From: Paraburkholderia ginsengiterrae
Lineage (GTDB): Bacteria; Pseudomonadota; Gammaproteobacteria; Burkholderiales; Burkholderiaceae
DNA: 64,000 nt
NCBI RefSeq assembly: GCF_001645125.1
Contig: NZ_LXKA01000371.1
Span: forward strand, 1-64,000
Reading direction: 5' to 3'
Below are positions 21,568 through 30,530 of the stretch, piece by piece (the stretch's first letter is position 1; each line of letters starts with the position of its first letter). The notes below the pieces were generated by a model. That model was given only the letters and a program-made list of their open reading frames with translations. It had not been told where the DNA came from and made no database searches. Both the position numbers and the translations under genes were made by a program.

Positions 21568-22103
21568 AGTCTGCCCCTTTACCTTCGTCTTCAGCCGACT
21601 GTCCGTGTCGACGTCGCCCGGCATCGGATTGTCGTCATCGTGCGAGCATTCGACCGACCGTTGCGGCACCTAATTAGTTGCAGTCAGTCATCGCTCTACA
21701 ACTTTAGTTGAAACGGCGCAATATTCACACTGGGATCGTCGGAGGTCCGGTTGCAATGGATATTGGCACAAAAGGGAAGCGGCGACGGGAGATATTCGTC
21801 CTGGAACACGTCAGGAATGCGCGGTCTTCTCAACCTTCCGCCGTTGTACTAGCAAACCTATATGATCCAAAAAATGCGGAAATACTTAGCATCCAAGAGG
21901 CACGGGCCCACTACCGGGCCCGCGCGTGACGACTTCGCAAACCGCCATTGGGAGCGAAACTTTCGTAGAGAGAGCCAGCCGGATCAGATTCATCATGTCC
22001 ACGCAAGACTAATCGAGCGTCCCAACTCGACAGGTTTGCAGTTTGGCAACGACTGGAGATGGCACTTCACCCCCTGCTCATTCACCAGCAGACTCAGACG
22101 CTC
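21568..22103. other. Intergenic stretch holding the right 14-bp repeat
   Basis: The right copy of the inverted repeat (ACAACTTTAGTTGA) is at 21698-21711. A short plus-strand frame starting at the ATG 21756 and ending at 21929 (57 codons, basic: MDIGTKGKRRREIFVLEHV) could be a small gene, but it has no recognised relative or clear ribosome site. Nothing else seen. Confidence 0.35.
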
Positions 22104-22889
22104 TTAGCCGACTGAGGTGGAATCGACTGCGGTACCTGCAGCCGATTCGGCTACGGATGACTTGGATGCGCGCTTCGCGGGCACCGTCTTCTTCGGCGCC
22201 TGTGCTCGGACAGATTGCTTGCTCCTTGTCACCTTTTTCACTGCGGGTTCAGCTTTCGATGCAGCCCTCCTGGAAACAGCCTTTTTCGTTACTGCGACCT
22301 TCTTCGTATCCTTTCTTGCCGCTTTTGCCTTCTTTGCGACCGTGCCGCGTTGTACAGCGACGGACTTCTCTGCAGTCGCAATCGCTTCGCTCTCCGCGAT
22401 CAGGAACTTGGACGAATCCTTAGCGCCCGCGAGCCAAGCAGGTGCGCGACCTCGCCCACTCCAAGTTGCACCAGTCTTGGGGTCTCTGTATTTGGGTGCC
22501 TGCGGTCCCCGTACGTAGTTGCCGCTCTTTGCCACCTTCTTAGCGGGAGGTGCCGCTGTTGAAACAGACTCACTGATGAGAAACTTGCTCCTGTCCTTCG
22601 CACCGGCAATCCATGCCGGCGCGCGACCGCGTCCACTCCAACTTGCACCAGACTTCGGATCGCGATACTTCGCACCTCCGGCGTATTGATTCCCGGTGGT
22701 GCTCGCCATAACCCTGCGGCCTCGTCGTTTCCCGCCAACATACGAATCAATGTCTGCGGTCGTGACGCCATGCCTTTCCATAAGGGCTCGAATCTTCTCG
22801 AGAACAGCGGAAGATTGCCTTTTCGCGATTGCTTCCGCCTGAGACTGGAGCTTCGCAATCTTGGCTTGTATGTTCTCTAGAGTAGCCAT
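22104..22889 (-). CDS. H-NS-family protein with two DNA-binding domains and a histone-like tail
   Basis: A 261-residue nucleoid protein. H-NS proteins oligomerise on AT-rich DNA and silence acquired genes. The N-terminus (1-50) is the oligomerisation coiled coil. A first H-NS DNA-binding domain is at ~74-105 with core SGRGRAPAW, and a second, almost identical one at ~133-164 with the same core. The tail (~165-261) is rich in Lys, Ala and Val with KKAKAA-type repeats, like histone H1. Ordinary H-NS relatives have ~95-135 residues and one such domain. The start at 22889 follows GGGAAGAAA; a longer frame exists upstream but lacks the family's N-terminus. It sits beside a defence-like PLD module. 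Confidence 0.88.
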   Translation of the reverse strand: MATLENIQAKIAKLQSQAEAIAKRQSSAVLEKIRALMERHGVTTADIDSYVGGKRRGRRVMASTTGNQYAGGAKYRDPKSGASWSGRGRAPAWIAGAKDRSKFLISESVSTAAPPAKKVAKSGNYVRGPQAPKYRDPKTGATWSGRGRAPAWLAGAKDSSKFLIAESEAIATAEKSVAVQRGTVAKKAKAARKDTKKVAVTKKAVSRRAASKAEPAVKKVTRSKQSVRAQAPKKTVPAKRASKSSVAESAAGTAVDSTSVG

Positions 22890-23137
22890 TTTCTTCCCAT
22901 TGGTATGTAAAGCGCATTGCACTATGCCACAGTGCAGATTACAAAGACGCAAGTTGTGCGGAAATATAGGCGCTATTGCACCACGAGATGCACCACGTGC
23001 ACGCGCATCGCAGCACGGAACTATCGAAAAACCCAGATTCGAAGAAACTGCATGTTTGCTGCGACGGCCCGCGCATTGCCGCAAAGCAGACACACCGACG
23101 CTCACCTTCTCACGGCCGGAGAAGAGCGCCGACCCAA

Positions 23138-25615
23138 TCAACGCATACCCTGCGATACGTTCCCCTGAGACACAGCGCTAAGCAACGAGCGGTGCTCCTC
23201 TTCGAGCCTCGTTACGGACACGCCAAGGCGCTCCGCATATCGTGCACTCATCCCAGCAAAGATTGATCTGACCGTTTCACCGCCTAATTCCGATGGCAGC
23301 AACTGAGTGTAGCGGTACAGATCCTCCGCGATCGAATTCTCACTTTTCAGCGGGACAATAACCTCGCCGCGGTCAGAGGTTGCTACACGTGTCGCGCAGA
23401 TGGCCCAGTAGCACGTTGCCCAACACTCGAGTACATCTTTTGGCAAACCCACTTCATCGTCAATATCGAGGACGACCTTCTCGATGAGCGGCTTTCGAAG
23501 TCCGCCATGATTCCGGAAAAAGTCAAACAGCAAGTTTCCTATCAAGCGGCGCCAGCTGTCGTCACCACTGATGGGTAGTACGGCCCTAATACCAGTGGAA
23601 TCTGAGCCAGTTGGGACTGGGTCTGCCACCCTGCTACCTGCGCCGAGTACAACGGCAAGCAGAACGCGCAGCCGAAGCAGTTCGACCACCCCAAGGGCGC
23701 CAAGCGCGGCATCTTCCTGAAAGGTCTCCTGACAAGATCTCACCGCTTTTACAATGCTCTGTCGCGAATCACGCATTGCCTTGTACTTGCGACGCTCTTG
23801 TGATTCTTCCTCTTTGACTCCCTTGGCTTTCGTTCCGTGTTGCTGCTCGGTATTGAAGCGCTCGTCTTCCTCGAGCGCGGTTTCACCCGAATCGGTCTCA
23901 TCGCCCATCGATAGTTTCGGGACCTCATCTTCTTCGTCGGCGGACCGCACCAAAGGTCCCTTCTTGCCAATCAATGCGTTAAGGAACGTGCGGACGGAGT
24001 CCTGATGCGAAGCGCCGAGTAGGCTCGCGGGAGTATCGGCCTCGGGATTGATCCCCGACCTCCCCTCAATGAACTGCTCGTAGGTCAGCACGCGTCCTGG
24101 AGATCGCGCCGGCTTATCCGCCTTGGTACGCTGTCGAGCGCTGTTCTGGTCGGCTTCTGTCAGCGCTTTCTGCTCCGCAACCGCCAGCTTGTGCATGATA
24201 TCGAGCAACCACAAGCCCTCCGATGCGTCCACGTCATCAAGCTGAGATAACGCGTCGTCAACGGCACGGGTCGATGACTTGCGTTGTGCCTTTTGGATTG
24301 CCTCTTCGACAATCACGACGCCCGGCGACGATTTGAAGCCCGGCCAACACACAGTAGCAAAGTAAGGGGCCTCAGATCCCTCAAAGTGGTATCTGGCTGG
24401 CGCATCACTGGAACCGGAACGTGTTAGCTTTCCATCTACAGGTTTTCCGTCGCGATCGCTGAGCTCAATTTCGGCGTCTGTGACGCTTGCGCCCTTAGGG
24501 GGCCACCAGCGAAGCGTCAACTCGCTCAATTCGAAACGACCGGGCAAGTGGCTCTCGAGGTCCTTCAAGGGGATATCCTCGGCCGGCTCGAATTTGGGAA
24601 TGTCCCCAACACTCAATTCTTCCGCTAGCGCGCCTTCGAGTCCCAGGATCTCCACAGCCGTGCCGGGCGGCAGTTCCCGATACAGGCTCGCTTCCTCGTT
24701 TTCACCCGGCGCCACATCGACGCCTAGCGCTGCCTGAGTGCAGTTTGCGCTGCCATACAGTACGCAGTCGCCTGCATTCGTCTCGGCGATGAACACCTTG
24801 GCGTGAGCGAAGCGGGTCGTTGTCGTGCCCTTTACCCTGTCGATGCCAAACAGCTGAATCGAATCCTTTCGCCCAAGCGCATGGACGGGAAAGAGCGCGT
24901 TCTTTGGCTGCAAAAGGACAGCGACGCTCTTCGCGCCAAGCCTGGCGCGCAACCTACGCAACGCGCCAAGGTCTAGATCCCAATAAGGACTTGCAACGAG
25001 AAGTCTGGAGACTTTGCGCCGTCCTACAAGGTCAGCGAACTGCTCGCCAATACCTGTTTCACCATTACTCGAGAGGAAGCCAAGCCGGCCCTCCTCGAGA
25101 TCAACGATGGAACCGTCCGTCTGCTCATGGATCCACGGTGTTCTGCGCATCGCCCATTCGATCTGTTTGCGTGGCAGCGCGAAGTCAGCCACGAAGCCGG
25201 CAACGAACTCAAGTGCGGCGCGCAGAAGTGGCAATGCCGCGACGTCGTCATCACCGGCACGCACCTCGCCCACCACCTCAAGATTGCCGGCGAGGCCAGC
25301 GGCGGTCATATTCGCAGACGCAACCAGAAGCCGGCCGCCCTCTCGTCCCAGCTGCAGGATCAGTTTCGGATGAAAGACTCCGGTCGCCCGCGCTCCGACG
25401 ATCGAGTAGAGGCGTCCGGCATGCCTGGGTCTTGCATCGCTCGATCCGAGTGCGTATCCAAGCATCCGGTCGTCCGCGATGAGGATGTTATTGCGACATC
25501 CCGCTTCACGCAGCCGGGAAAGTGAAATCGATTCGTAAGCATTCAGATCAACGTTGAAGGTAGTTACAATGCTTGTGTGGAATCCCTTCTCTGCAAAGCA
25601 CTCGAACAATCTCAC
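23138..25615 (-). CDS. Large PLD-family nuclease-like protein
   Basis: An 825-residue protein with both PLD half-sites in the N-terminal third. The first is H82 and K84 in VFHPKLIL with N102 in SANMTAAGL. The second is H271 and K273 in FAHAKVFIAE with N291 in GSANCTQAAL and an acidic residue in ENEEASL. This pair matches PLD nucleases linked to helicases and restriction-like systems. After ~residue 320 there is an Ig-like or beta-rich segment, then an acidic linker (~560-610), then a helical C-terminal domain. The GTG start overlaps the stop of the upstream gene by 4 bases, so the two form one unit. No signal peptide, so it likely acts on cytoplasmic nucleic acid. Substrate unknown. Confidence 0.75.
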   Translation of the reverse strand: MRLFECFAEKGFHTSIVTTFNVDLNAYESISLSRLREAGCRNNILIADDRMLGYALGSSDARPRHAGRLYSIVGARATGVFHPKLILQLGREGGRLLVASANMTAAGLAGNLEVVGEVRAGDDDVAALPLLRAALEFVAGFVADFALPRKQIEWAMRRTPWIHEQTDGSIVDLEEGRLGFLSSNGETGIGEQFADLVGRRKVSRLLVASPYWDLDLGALRRLRARLGAKSVAVLLQPKNALFPVHALGRKDSIQLFGIDRVKGTTTTRFAHAKVFIAETNAGDCVLYGSANCTQAALGVDVAPGENEEASLYRELPPGTAVEILGLEGALAEELSVGDIPKFEPAEDIPLKDLESHLPGRFELSELTLRWWPPKGASVTDAEIELSDRDGKPVDGKLTRSGSSDAPARYHFEGSEAPYFATVCWPGFKSSPGVVIVEEAIQKAQRKSSTRAVDDALSQLDDVDASEGLWLLDIMHKLAVAEQKALTEADQNSARQRTKADKPARSPGRVLTYEQFIEGRSGINPEADTPASLLGASHQDSVRTFLNALIGKKGPLVRSADEEDEVPKLSMGDETDSGETALEEDERFNTEQQHGTKAKGVKEEESQERRKYKAMRDSRQSIVKAVRSCQETFQEDAALGALGVVELLRLRVLLAVVLGAGSRVADPVPTGSDSTGIRAVLPISGDDSWRRLIGNLLFDFFRNHGGLRKPLIEKVVLDIDDEVGLPKDVLECWATCYWAICATRVATSDRGEVIVPLKSENSIAEDLYRYTQLLPSELGGETVRSIFAGMSARYAERLGVSVTRLEEEHRSLLSAVSQGNVSQGMR

Positions 25616-27180
25616 GCGGCCTCCAGAATATTTTTACCGGCCGCCGTGAGACCGTTCTCAACCATCAAGTGGATATCAACGAGAAAATCAATTGCGGGCG
25701 TGAGCCGCGGGTTCGTTAGAGTCGGTGTGTCTTTCTGCCTCATCCGCACCTTCCCGTCGTCTGCTTCGATCAGGAACGTATAGTCGCCCTGCATTCGTAG
25801 CTTCTGGATCGCCACCCACAGATGGCGCTCAATGATCCGCTCACGCAACAGACAGCTTAACAATTGGGCGATCGGCTCCTCGGAGCGCGCCTTGAAGAAT
25901 TCCAGTTCGGAAACGATAGATGGGAGATAAATCGAACGCGAGAGAACAGGCAGTTCAGTCCTCGCCCGTTCCAGTTGCTCCTTAAAGCGGCCGTAGAGTA
26001 CGGCCAAGAGTCTCAATGCGTTTGCAGCACATTCGCTGGTGCTTAGACCAACGTCGCTAGCTCCGGCAGTAATCGCCTCGAGCAACGTACATTCGCTCGT
26101 TGCCTCTTCGGACCATGCGTTGTCGGCAATCTCGATCGAGTCCACCAGGTGCTGCCAGGTCGGAAGATTCTGCCCGATTTCCGAAGTAATACTCGGAATG
26201 ACGTTCGTCAGCAACCGTTGCACTGACATGCCGGAAGGACTGCCACCCAAAACGTCCAACACATACTTGAGAAGCGCACCATAGCACACCTGAAGCATAT
26301 CGTTCGCGTGGTACACCAGCCAAGCGAATGCGTGAGGCTCCGCTTCGCCTGGGACGGCGGGCAACAGTTCACCAGAGGAGTTATGAGACGAATAGAGCCT
26401 CCATCTGACGTCCCATCGGTTGGGCCAGTAGCCGAGGTTCTCTGCGGTTAACAGCACCAGCCTAAGTGTACTGCTGCGTCGCATCGCACCGGCATCCGGG
26501 TCACGCACATGTCCGAACAGGACGTCTCTGTAAAGCTGACACTCGTCACTGTCTTTCGTAATAGCAGAAGGCAGCATGCTCGCCATTCGCTTCAGTTCGC
26601 TCCGCTGGACAACACCGTCCTTCACCGCATCCAGGAAGATCTTGCCGGCACGACCGATTGCGGCAGAGAAGGCTTTGGCAAGGCGTTCGCCGGTGTCCCT
26701 GGTGGGCACTGGGATCTCGTGCGTCTCCAGATACTCTAGAAGGCCGATCTCCTCGATCTGCGAACCATAGGCGGCACCAAACGCACCAAACTTCTGCTTG
26801 AGATATTGGGGCTTGCCGCTTTGCCGGTCGGTGTAGCGGGAAAAGGTGATTCCGCTTCTGCTTCCCGCCTGAAGCGCTCGCTTTGCCCAACGACTGCCCG
26901 CAACTCCCCTCGCATCGCCATCGTCCTGCGCAACGAGCGCGTATAGCGCTTCCGCACGCCGCAGGAAAAGGCACCACGCGTCAACGGACGTATTCCTGAT
27001 CGACCTCGCGTAGTGGTCCGCCAGCCAGACGTAGAACCCATAGTAGCGCACGCGCAATGTCACGTTGCTGATGCCGGGAAGCAATCGCTGGTAGAGTGCC
27101 ACGCTGGTTGTTTGCATTCCGAGCGGGTCGAGTCCGCTCTTTTCGTCTCGGTCGGTCCATTCCGGATGGCCCGTCCCCAT
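25612..27180 (-). CDS. Unknown protein paired with the PLD nuclease
   Basis: About 522 residues from the ATG at 27180; a TTG six codons upstream is possible. I do not recognise the family. Near the start, after GLDPLGMQTTSV, it has LYQRLLPGISNVTLRVRYY followed by a GFYVW segment. A similar L-x-PGI-x-x-x-T-x-R-x-x-YY theme occurs at the start of DUF6361-type proteins found in defence loci, so a distant relation is possible. The rest is mainly helical. Overlap with the PLD gene (GTGA) indicates joint expression and probably a complex. H-NS-type genes stand on both sides of the pair. Confidence 0.65.
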   Translation of the reverse strand: MGTGHPEWTDRDEKSGLDPLGMQTTSVALYQRLLPGISNVTLRVRYYGFYVWLADHYARSIRNTSVDAWCLFLRRAEALYALVAQDDGDARGVAGSRWAKRALQAGSRSGITFSRYTDRQSGKPQYLKQKFGAFGAAYGSQIEEIGLLEYLETHEIPVPTRDTGERLAKAFSAAIGRAGKIFLDAVKDGVVQRSELKRMASMLPSAITKDSDECQLYRDVLFGHVRDPDAGAMRRSSTLRLVLLTAENLGYWPNRWDVRWRLYSSHNSSGELLPAVPGEAEPHAFAWLVYHANDMLQVCYGALLKYVLDVLGGSPSGMSVQRLLTNVIPSITSEIGQNLPTWQHLVDSIEIADNAWSEEATSECTLLEAITAGASDVGLSTSECAANALRLLAVLYGRFKEQLERARTELPVLSRSIYLPSIVSELEFFKARSEEPIAQLLSCLLRERIIERHLWVAIQKLRMQGDYTFLIEADDGKVRMRQKDTPTLTNPRLTPAIDFLVDIHLMVENGLTAAGKNILEAA

Positions 27181-27480
27181 TCTCTCGTTGTCGGCCAAGT
27201 CTCCCCCGCTATTCGTTGTTTTTCTGTCAGGTCGCTATCCCGCGATTTGTGCGTCCAGAGCCTGCGCTCCTGCGATAGCAAGATTATGCCAGCCCCCACC
27301 GGCACCAATTCATCGCGCCATTTCGTATTTTCACCTTGCGTCATGCATCAGGCCGCCGAGAAATCTCTTCCGGCGTCTGTTCGGAAACTCTCATCTAGGA
27401 CCGTTGGTGACGAGCGGCCGTGCCGCGCTACGCGAGGCAACCTGAAACTGTCGCCAAGGTCGAAAGACGGCTACCGCGGC

Positions 27481-27765
27481 TCAAATAGGAATGAGGTACT
27501 TCGTTCGATCTGCCACGCCTTTGATCCAGTTCGGCGGTTTGCCCCTCCCGATCCACTCTCGCCCCGACACGGGGTCACGATACTTTGGTACGGCTTTTCG
27601 TACTGCCACCGGCGCTGGGCCTCGTATCTCATCCAGAGTGATTCGATGAAGCTTCATCTTCCGAATAACTTCATCAAGCACATTGATCCGCTCCGCCTTA
27701 AAAGCGGCTGCAAGTTGTGCCTCGAGTTGTTCACGCTGAGCAAGCAAATCCTTCAGGTCGGACAT
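27481..27765 (-). CDS. Short H-NS-family nucleoid protein
   Basis: A 94-residue protein. Residues 1-45 are a coiled-coil oligomerisation segment. The DNA-binding domain is at ~61-92 (KYRDPVSGREW with core IGRGKPPNW), the standard beta-proteobacterial H-NS ending. The size is near the family norm. The gene starts with ATG after GAGAAATAA. It lies just upstream of the PLD module and may silence it or the wider island. It differs clearly from the two-domain H-NS at 22104-22889, so the two are not recent copies of each other. Confidence 0.88.
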   Translation of the reverse strand: MSDLKDLLAQREQLEAQLAAAFKAERINVLDEVIRKMKLHRITLDEIRGPAPVAVRKAVPKYRDPVSGREWIGRGKPPNWIKGVADRTKYLIPI

Positions 27766-28245
27766 CGTTTATTTCTCGGATTGGCATGGGAACCGAACTG
27801 TCAGTTTATCCTACCCGGCTATGGTGTATGGTGCCCGAGAGTAGGTCGAAGCTTTTCGGGAGTTCGCAGAGCCGATCGACGTTTGCGGGCCGGTCGAATA
27901 CGAATGCGCGAAGGTTGCAATGTCTGCTTTGGCGCTGGCTAGAACCACCCGCGGGTGGCACGAAGCCGCTATCTGGAAGCCGGGTGCTAAAGATTCGGCC
28001 CTCGAGCGCAAGCTGACCGACTCCATCAAGGCGGCGGAAGGGAAGCGCAACACGTCGCTCGAACGACGAACGGATACCATGGGTGGTCGAGGAGCTGATG
28101 CTCGATCATCCAAACAGCCATCGACTGCGTGAATCTTTGACGCTGGCGCACTCGCCTTTCCAGCATGGCTGTATGGCAAAATTCAGTTACCGTGCAGCGC
28201 CCGCAGCACGCCCGCCCCGGCCGGCAGCCGACGGCCAACCATTGA
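27766..28245. other. Intergenic stretch between H-NS and the HEPN-like gene
   Basis: No recognised gene. A 70-codon plus-strand frame at 27920-28132 (MSALALARTTRGWHEAAI) has no clear ribosome site or relative. The stretch should contain the promoters for the H-NS gene (leftward) and the next gene (rightward). Confidence 0.35.
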
Positions 28246-29349
28246 ATGACGCCCCTAACAACTGATACCGAACTCCGTGACGCTATCTTCGAGCATGAAA
28301 TGTTCGACGCAGGGAACATCCAATCGTGGTACGCGCTCGAGGCCATCCGCGATGTTGAAGCGACCTGGACCTTTTCTGCCGCTGAAGTGGGCAAGGAATT
28401 CATCCGCATGGAGCGCGAAGGTCTCGTTCTTCGAAGGAGCGGATTCGGTGGTGATCTCCGCGAGTACTGGGAAGCGACCCAATCCGGCAAGATCGCACGC
28501 GAGATGCGCTGGCAGGAACGAGGACGTCGGCACCTCGTTCTGTCAACGCAAGACGGTTCAGTCGAAGCCCTCGCCATCGCTCTTATTGCGAGCGGCGGCG
28601 AAGAGCGCGAGGTGCCCACCGGTTCTGGCTTGGCCGCCACGGCACTATCGGTCTACCTACACCGTTTCGGTGAGACGGCGTCCGAGGCAATGGTCAATGA
28701 GTTGATCGCAAAAGGACTGGTTCGACGCGAAGACGAAGACTTAATCAACTGGCCGTTCCGGTTAATGTTGACCGCGGACGGGCGCCGCCAGTACGCGCGT
28801 GAGGTCGTGCCACGCCTCGGCCTCCAGCCGCCGGCGACTATCCTTGCAGCCACCAAGCCCGAGCCAGTGCCCTTCGACGACCTTGGGCTCGAGCCCAAAC
28901 TCGCCGACAATCTTCGCTATCGCTGGGAGGAGGCGGCGCGATGTACAGGAGCGCGCGCCTGGCTCGCAGCTACCGCACTGTATGCCTCAATTCTTGAAGT
29001 GGTGCTACCCGACTGGCTCGGCCGCGACATTGAGCGCTGCAAGGCCGCCCTTGCAGCGCCGCGGGACAGGCAGAAGCAGCAGGTACTGCCATTCGAAGCC
29101 TGGCCGCTCGCCTCTCTTATAAAGGTTACAGTCGAGCTTGGATACATCGACGAAAGCCTCGGACGACATGCTCAAGCACTGCGAGAATCACGTAACCTCA
29201 TTCATCCGGACCGGCAGATTCGTGAGCGCAGCACACCGGACGGCGATCTCACCGCGATCTCGAAACGGGTTGTGCGTGCGGTACTGGATGCGTGCGCTCG
29301 CACGACTCAAGCACAAGCGGTAACGCTCGATCGCGAAAATTTGAAATGA
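28246..29349 (+). CDS. Uncharacterised protein with HEPN-like C-terminus
   Basis: A 367-residue protein. The N-terminal ~190 residues are alpha/beta, with two winged-helix-like stretches (for example MVNELIAKGLVRREDEDLI). The C-terminal ~140 residues are helical, with a long ARAWLAATALYASILEVVL helix and an ESRNLIHPDRQ segment near the end. That resembles the R-x4-6-H signature of HEPN/DUF4145-like domains, which are often RNases in toxin and abortive-infection systems. No partner gene is adjacent on the same strand. The HEPN assignment is inferred from this one motif and the helical context. Confidence 0.5.
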   Translation: MTPLTTDTELRDAIFEHEMFDAGNIQSWYALEAIRDVEATWTFSAAEVGKEFIRMEREGLVLRRSGFGGDLREYWEATQSGKIAREMRWQERGRRHLVLSTQDGSVEALAIALIASGGEEREVPTGSGLAATALSVYLHRFGETASEAMVNELIAKGLVRREDEDLINWPFRLMLTADGRRQYAREVVPRLGLQPPATILAATKPEPVPFDDLGLEPKLADNLRYRWEEAARCTGARAWLAATALYASILEVVLPDWLGRDIERCKAALAAPRDRQKQQVLPFEAWPLASLIKVTVELGYIDESLGRHAQALRESRNLIHPDRQIRERSTPDGDLTAISKRVVRAVLDACARTTQAQAVTLDRENLK

Positions 29350-29616
29350 TTAGTCGACGTCGCCAAGAGCGCGGCTAACAGCCGTCGGGTCTCGCACTGA
29401 TCGCGACTCCCGAATTTCCTCACTGTTCGCGCCCTCATGCCTCCTCGATATATGACGGCTCACGATCCCTGTACCAGCTTGGAGGTGCCTTCGGCTGTCC
29501 CGGGTGCTTCATTGTTTCCCCATAGATTGGTAGCTGGCCGATAATCTCGCCGTACGAAATGCCGGCCCCTCGAATAGTGAATTAAGCCGGGCCGCTCAGT
29601 TGCATCGCTTATCAGA

Positions 29617-30081
29617 TTATTGATTCCTTCCGTCGTCGTATATGACTGAAACTTTGTTTTCTGCTTCCCATTCGGCCGAATCTTCAGGCATCCAGGTTAC
29701 CAAAACCAAGGATTTCCAGCGGTCAAGAGCTTCGACATCTTGAATAGCGTACTTGGAACCCCACAAGACCAGATAGGCGTCGGCACGCCTATAATTTTTC
29801 AACGTTGCTTGAGCGCACAAGCTGATTCTTGAACCATCGTCAAACAGAATCTCTCTGTTTTTTATCAGTCTTTTCGATAAGTCTTCCCCAAGGATTGGAA
29901 CAAGCATAGTTCCGGATACCTTTCCCATTTCAGGAACTACGATCACGGCATCTTTATGATTGGGCAATAATTCCAAGAGCTTAACAAGCCCAGCAGTTAC
30001 CCCAGCGGGGTTGTCACCGTACGACTTTACCAAGAATCTTTCGCGGTTCAAGAGATTTCCTTTGCTGTTTATATTTTCCAA
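29617..30081 (-). CDS. Hypothetical protein
   Basis: A 154-residue soluble protein of unknown family. The start is TTG at 30081 (no better start is in frame nearby). A central segment reads DAVIVVPEMGKVSGTML and a later one ADAYLVLWGSKYAIQDVEAL, suggesting an alpha/beta fold. Composition appears more AT-rich than the neighbours, which suggests separate acquisition. An overlapping frame upstream (to 30238) may mean that the true N-terminus was lost by frameshift. Confidence 0.5.
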   Translation of the reverse strand: MENINSKGNLLNRERFLVKSYGDNPAGVTAGLVKLLELLPNHKDAVIVVPEMGKVSGTMLVPILGEDLSKRLIKNREILFDDGSRISLCAQATLKNYRRADAYLVLWGSKYAIQDVEALDRWKSLVLVTWMPEDSAEWEAENKVSVIYDDGRNQ

Positions 30082-30313
30082 GAGTGTCCCAAGCGTTCAC
30101 ATCTGATCCAAAGCATTTGACACCCCCACGTCGATCATATTTCCCGTCGCTCGCTTCGCACATAGACAGATCACTCGGAGACCAAGCCTGAAAAAGTCCC
30201 GTGTCAGCGTTGATTTGCCGATCAACACTATCGCGCAAATGAACAAAACACTTCGGATGCTACCATTGAAGCGGCGCTCGTCCTAATGGCGGCAACGGAC
30301 CGGTTACAGGCGA

Positions 30314-30450
30314 TCACGGCAGACGAAATCTGGAACGCGGAATCTCCGCGACCGCAGATACCTCGACCATCAGATCGGCCTTGCAAAGTCGTTCAATCTG
30401 TACTGTTGCCCGCCTGGCTTCAGAACGATTGACGTGTGTCGGGTACTGAT
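30314..30450 (-). pseudogene. Possible RidA-family remnant
   Basis: The minus-strand frame contains ARRATVQIERLCKADLMVEV followed by SAVAEI, which looks like the C-terminal strand-helix of RidA/YjgF imine deaminases (usually ARxTVxVxxLPKxxLVEIEAIA). The rest of the enzyme is missing or unrecognisable. Likely a decayed fragment left between two modules. Confidence 0.35.
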
Positions 30451-30530
30451 AGGCGGCGTTTGGACGCGCCGCGGTCGAGATTGATCCATGCGTTGGTCGC
30501 GAAGGTTTGGTTAGGGCCAGCACGCGCACA

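Noticed and set aside
22400-22720. Repeat array (possible CRISPR) inside the H-NS gene
   Set aside because: The repetition is two coding copies of the H-NS DNA-binding domain, not short repeats with spacers.
22890-23141. 84-codon N-terminal extension of the tandem H-NS gene
   Set aside because: It lacks H-NS homology, and the ATG at 22889 has a good ribosome site and the family's normal start.
27013-27942. 309-codon plus-strand frame opposite the PLD partner and H-NS genes
   Set aside because: It overlaps two well-supported minus-strand genes and has no coherent motifs.
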